A DNA stretch of 64,000 nt from Leptospiraceae bacterium (GTDB taxonomy: Bacteria > Spirochaetota > Leptospiria > Leptospirales > Leptospiraceae), in assembly GCA_015075105.1 (NCBI GenBank), contig JABTUZ010000002.1, forward strand, positions 1,226,001 through 1,290,000. Reading direction: 5' to 3'. The translations under genes and the position numbers were made by a program. Below are positions 60,567 to 64,000 of this stretch, one piece after another (positions within the stretch are counted from its first letter, which is position 1; every line of letters begins with the position of its first letter). Under the pieces are notes generated by a model. The model saw only the letters and a list, made by a program, of their open reading frames with translations. It did not search any database and had not been told where the DNA came from.

Positions 60567-61711
60567 TATGGAATCAGAGTCCTTATATTTTTATTTAGAT
60601 AGTCGCCTAACGCTTCTGAAAATTTTTCCATTCCATACATATTCAAATGGACTATATCATAGTAGTAGTCTCCATTATTTTTGTTTGGCAGGATATTTTG
60701 CATATCAACTACTATTGTATTTTCTTTCCCTTGTATTTTTTCGAGTTCTTTAGTCCAAAGTTCAACTCTTTCTTTTCCGCCTAAATTGTTCATCAGTGTG
60801 CTATAGGGCGCAAAAACATTTATAGTCTTTATGCCACGTTTTTGGAATTCAGAAAAAAGTTGTGACAACCTTTTAAAATACAGGTTAGTTTTATCGGTTT
60901 GTTTTGATTCGGTGGAAGTAACTCCTGCAAGCGCACAGGTTTTAAATAACGCAATTTTATGCTCTGCGTTAGACGAAATCGGGATAGGGTCTGCATTTTC
61001 CTGGGAGGTTTTGGCTTTGCATTCTTCTATTGTTTTTACATTGTAGGAGCTGATTTTTTCGTTGTATGAGTTTTCATAATCCCAAGGATTCAGGTTTGGC
61101 TCTTTTTTCATTTTCTTAAGGTGTTTCAGCCTTTTGTTTGGGTCCAAAACAAATTCTCTGAAATCTCTTCTGTAAGCAATACTCCTCGATAAAATATAAA
61201 AGATATCTTCTGCGCGAACATCGTAATCGTAATTATAAGCTCTCTTTATTGCGTCAATTCGGTTGAATTCTGAAATCATGGAAAGGGTAGGTAGAGAAAG
61301 ATCTGTTTGGCTTACCCAAGGGATTAGCACTTCACCTACATAGATTATCAGTTTCACTTTTTTGAATTTTGGCAGAGACTTTGAGATGACTTGGTGTTGA
61401 ACTATCACCTCTGAACCGGGGATGGCAATAGATTGAATTTTCAGTCCTGTGCTATGAACTTTTTCATTTAAAATTTTTACGCTTAATCCTTGATAGGCAA
61501 CCGATGTACCTACAATTAAAATATCGGGATCGAATTCAGTTTGTTTGTTTAAAATATGGTTTGTAATTCTGTTTACGTTTGCTGCGTAAGAATTCTTTTT
61601 TAAGAAAGGAGAATATATCCCCGTTTGGAGAATTGCCTCAAATAGCAAAATAGTTAGTATTGGGATGAAAAATCTTTTATCTTTGTAAAATGTGTTAAAT
61701 TCTTTTTTCAT
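60566..61711 (-). CDS. SGNH/AlgJ-like acetylation partner protein
   Basis: The 381-residue protein has an N-terminal membrane helix (about 14-34) and a periplasmic SGNH-hydrolase-like domain: block I DILIVGTSVAYQGLS (Ser at about residue 70) and block V DIVHLNMYGMEKF (Asp and His, about 355). It probably takes acyl groups delivered by an MBOAT protein and transfers them to a glycan, as AlgJ/AlgX or DltD proteins do. It lies 1 bp from one MBOAT gene and overlaps the other by 1 bp. Confidence 0.8.
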   Translation of the reverse strand: MKKEFNTFYKDKRFFIPILTILLFEAILQTGIYSPFLKKNSYAANVNRITNHILNKQTEFDPDILIVGTSVAYQGLSVKILNEKVHSTGLKIQSIAIPGSEVIVQHQVISKSLPKFKKVKLIIYVGEVLIPWVSQTDLSLPTLSMISEFNRIDAIKRAYNYDYDVRAEDIFYILSRSIAYRRDFREFVLDPNKRLKHLKKMKKEPNLNPWDYENSYNEKISSYNVKTIEECKAKTSQENADPIPISSNAEHKIALFKTCALAGVTSTESKQTDKTNLYFKRLSQLFSEFQKRGIKTINVFAPYSTLMNNLGGKERVELWTKELEKIQGKENTIVVDMQNILPNKNNGDYYYDIVHLNMYGMEKFSEALGDYLNKNIRTLIP

Positions 61712-61712
61712 A

Positions 61713-63122
61713 TCAGAATGCGAAGTATAGGAAATTTTGACTTTCGGTTACGCCAAATATCAACAGCAAAAATATTGCAGCAATATTCAGATAGGTGAGC
61801 TTATTTTTACTTGTAGCCATAAACTCGATATTCCTTTTAGAAAAAAAGGAGCTTGCAAAAAAGCAAATTATAAGTAAAACTCCATATTCCCAATTCGCAT
61901 AACGCTTGATTTGCGAAATATTTTTTAGAAATAGCATTGATTGTATCATCTCCCATGCTTTTGTCATTGTCTCTGCTCGAAACATTACAAAGCCAAACCC
62001 AAGACAGTACATCGTTAAGAATCTGGAAAATATATTGTAAATGAGCCCTCCCTTTGAGTGAAAAAATTCTCTTAGTTTTGTTTTTGAGTATTCCCGATGA
62101 ATTGTAATCATAATACCTTGCCACACACCCCATGCAATGTAATGGTAGGCAGCACCGTGCCAAACTCCACCAAACAACCAGGTAATAAATATATTTCTAT
62201 AAGTAAAAAGAACAGAGCCTCTTGAGCCTCCGAGAGGTATAAAAATATAGTCTCGAATCCAAGTAGTGAATGATATGTGCCATTTAGTCCAATGCTCTGA
62301 AATATTTCTCACAGTCATTGGAAACTGGAAATTTGCATCGAACTTAAAACCAAAAAGTCGAGCTACTCCTATGGCAATATCTGTGTACCCAGCAAAATCA
62401 AAATAGATCTGCCAGCCAAATGCAATAGCACCAGTCCAGATTTCAAGAGGATTCATCATAGAATAGTTTCTAAAAGTTTCATCTACCACTTTTCCAAGGT
62501 TATCTGCAAAAACAATTTTTCTCGTAAAGCCGATAAGAATTCTGGAAATTGCAATTTGTATATCTTCGTTTAAGATATTGAGCCGGTCATCCAAGTCGCG
62601 AAAAAAAGTAGTAGCTCGAACTATCGGACCTGCTACAAGCTGCGGGAAAAATGCCACATACAAAGAAAAATCTATAAAAGATTTTCTGGCTTCGATTTGT
62701 TTTCTGTAAACATCAATCGTATAGCTCATAGATTGAAATGTATAAAATGAAATCCCGACAGGCAAAGTGATATTGTATATCGGGAATCTATAAGAGTTTA
62801 TAAAATTGAGGTCGCCGACTACACCGAGTAAAAAATTTGTGTATTTAAAATAAGACAATAGACCAAGATTTCCGAATATAGAAAGGCTTAGTAAAAGTTT
62901 CCTTTGTTTTTCGCTTGCTCCAACTTTATCAATTCCGAGAGCAACAAGATAGTCTAAAACTGTGGATGAAAGTAGCAGTACGATAAAATTTATATTCCAA
63001 GCCATGTAAAAATAAAAACTTGCGAATAGTAAAAATATTCTTTGGGGTCTTTGTTTTAAGATATTGCCGATTACAATAGTTACTAAAAAAAAACCTAAGA
63101 AGTGGACTGAGTTAAAGAGCAT
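61713..63122 (-). CDS. MBOAT-family O-acyltransferase (AlgI-like), second copy
   Basis: The 469-residue paralogue carries the same motif set: FFPQLVAGPIVR, YFDFAGYTDIAIG, HWTKWHISFTTWIRDYIFIPLGGSR and the His in GGVWHGAAYHYIAWG. It differs enough from the enzyme at 59175 to be an old duplication, so the two could have different donors or acceptors. The SGNH gene starts 1 bp after its stop. First of the three-gene cassette. Confidence 0.93.
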   Translation of the reverse strand: MLFNSVHFLGFFLVTIVIGNILKQRPQRIFLLFASFYFYMAWNINFIVLLLSSTVLDYLVALGIDKVGASEKQRKLLLSLSIFGNLGLLSYFKYTNFLLGVVGDLNFINSYRFPIYNITLPVGISFYTFQSMSYTIDVYRKQIEARKSFIDFSLYVAFFPQLVAGPIVRATTFFRDLDDRLNILNEDIQIAISRILIGFTRKIVFADNLGKVVDETFRNYSMMNPLEIWTGAIAFGWQIYFDFAGYTDIAIGVARLFGFKFDANFQFPMTVRNISEHWTKWHISFTTWIRDYIFIPLGGSRGSVLFTYRNIFITWLFGGVWHGAAYHYIAWGVWQGIMITIHREYSKTKLREFFHSKGGLIYNIFSRFLTMYCLGFGFVMFRAETMTKAWEMIQSMLFLKNISQIKRYANWEYGVLLIICFFASSFFSKRNIEFMATSKNKLTYLNIAAIFLLLIFGVTESQNFLYFAF

Positions 63123-63194
63123 TTTTTATAATTATTATCTTAAGATTCACGATTTATTTTTTTTCGTTTTCTTACAAATAAAATATTTTAAAAA

Positions 63195-63938
63195 TTATTC
63201 TAATAAACTTTTTCTTTTATCGTTTAGGATGATTAGAAAATCTCCGATTTCTACGCCTTCAGCAATATAACTTCCTGAAGAGTCAACTGTTTCTTGAACT
63301 TGCACAGGAATCTTTTTATTAGAATTTCTTTTTTCTATATATTGAGTTGAGCCTTTTCTTGTTTGGTTGAGTCTCAGTCCCCAGCTTGTAAAATTTTTGC
63401 TGTCGGTTAAAATTACAATAGACTGTATATAGTTTGGATTGGTTTGGATTCTCTGAAAATTCTCCGAAGCATGAAAATTCATCGAAGGAGTCAAGGTCAT
63501 TTCTTGGTCGGTTGAAATTTTAGAATAAAAAATCAGATGATCGCAGTCAAACGCACGGATAAGAGCCCATCTTTTGCCAAGCTCTGATGTTGCGTACACA
63601 GAGCAATTTTCGGCTTGCAGTCGAATAGAGTCATTCTTTTCATTCTCATAACTCCATTTGCCGAAATATCTGGTTTCTTCCCATTTTCTGGTTTCGTTGA
63701 AGTTAATTTGGCTGAGTACAAACTTTCTTGAATGAAAAGTTTTGAATACATACAGCTCTCTTACAGAAAAACCTTTTGGTTCGCGGCTCACATTTGAAAA
63801 CCATTCTCCTTCATAGGGAGGTAAGTTTTCTTTGTTTTTTGCAGATAAGAAAGAATTTACAAGTCCAAGAATTAATAGGGAAAAAAGTAAGACTCTTTTT
63901 TTAGAAAGAATTTTCTTTACATGAATATTTGGGATCAA
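63195..63938 (-). CDS. Hypothetical exported protein
   Basis: The 247-residue product has a membrane or signal helix (about 15-33, ending SFLSA). The rest is beta-rich with paired aromatic strands (YEGEWFSNVSRE, RYFGKWSYENEKNDSIRL). Two similar GEW/GKWSY strands suggest a lipocalin-like or repeat barrel, but I do not recognise a family. No ATG is available near the N-terminus, so TTG 63938 is used and uncertain. It is 72 bp upstream of the MBOAT cassette on the same strand. Confidence 0.55.
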   Translation of the reverse strand: MIPNIHVKKILSKKRVLLFSLLILGLVNSFLSAKNKENLPPYEGEWFSNVSREPKGFSVRELYVFKTFHSRKFVLSQINFNETRKWEETRYFGKWSYENEKNDSIRLQAENCSVYATSELGKRWALIRAFDCDHLIFYSKISTDQEMTLTPSMNFHASENFQRIQTNPNYIQSIVILTDSKNFTSWGLRLNQTRKGSTQYIEKRNSNKKIPVQVQETVDSSGSYIAEGVEIGDFLIILNDKRKSLLE

Positions 63939-63949
63939 TACTAAAAAAA

Positions 63950-64000
63950 TTAGTCTCTGTAATTTCTTCCGGTAAACATTCTAAGAATCATGCTGATAAT
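63950..64000 (-). CDS. C-terminal end of an unidentified gene
   Basis: A frame enters from the right edge and ends at a TAA (63950-63952) after 16 visible codons, ISMILRMFTGRNYRD at its end. It is too short to identify. It lies 11 bp from the next start on the same strand, consistent with an operon. Confidence 0.3.
   Translation of the reverse strand: MISMILRMFTGRNYRD

Overview
The window reads as chromosome from an AT-rich spirochaete of the family Leptospiraceae, probably close to Leptospira. The evidence is family content: two adjacent FlaB-type periplasmic flagellins, two copies of a DUF1564-like gene (a family I know only as a leptospiral expansion), a PilZ protein of DUF1577-like type, loose spirochaetal lipoproteins, and a dense set of GGDEF, PilZ, cyclase, STAS and SpoIIE signalling genes. 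I see no tRNA, rRNA or CRISPR array. All family calls are from reading the sequence; no search was run.

Layout. 0-11 kb: a MarR fragment, a DUF1569 gene broken by an in-frame stop, an acyltransferase, a cyclic-nucleotide-binding protein facing a diguanylate cyclase, then an operon with a degenerate GGDEF membrane protein, a CheX-like protein and an alpha/beta hydrolase, followed by FapA-like DUF342 and two flagellin genes with long, structured leaders. 11.1-16 kb: an accessory patch with decayed toxin-antitoxin genes (frameshifted higA, truncated higB, deleted DUF2442, truncated HEPN), one intact DinJ-YafQ pair, a duplicated promoter/leader of about 150 bp, and small lipoproteins. 16-27.7 kb: membrane proteins, a phosphatase-superfamily lipoprotein, partner-switching proteins (STAS, RsbW-like kinase), an HU operon, an EF-P lysyl-transferase and a TraB protein. 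27.8-29 kb: a frameshifted DUF1564 copy and about 700 bp of palindrome-bearing degenerate repeats. 29-43 kb: a PhoB/PhoR-type pair, argJ, a pseudophosphatase/SpoIIE phosphatase pair, an OmpA-PilZ-hisS-PAP2 operon and folP. 43-54 kb: an orphan sensor kinase, MFS and Nudix genes, a radical SAM/ABC operon, ThiF/MoeB, rhomboid, PilZ and a triple-PAS adenylate cyclase. 54-57 kb: the intact DUF1564 copy, a PduO-type adenosyltransferase, a DUF1016_N-nuclease fusion and an IS200/RAYT-like transposase bounded by identical hairpins. 57-64 kb: a MORN-type lipoprotein, a thioesterase and an MBOAT-SGNH-MBOAT acetylation cassette.

How the genes work together. Second-messenger production and sensing (diguanylate cyclase, PilZ proteins, adenylate cyclase, cNMP-binding protein) sits beside flagellar genes and a partner-switching set (two SpoIIE-type proteins, STAS proteins, RsbW-like kinase). 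The envelope genes (two MBOATs with an SGNH protein, OafA-like acyltransferase, OmpA, lipoproteins) fit a diderm spirochaete that modifies surface glycans.

Most worth a second look: the GGA-loop hairpins before both flagellin ribosome-binding sites (CsrA-like control), the DUF1016_N-SNase fusion next to the hairpin-bounded transposase, the 30-bp perfect palindrome inside a reading frame that resembles the intergenic repeat family, and the inactive/active SpoIIE pair.
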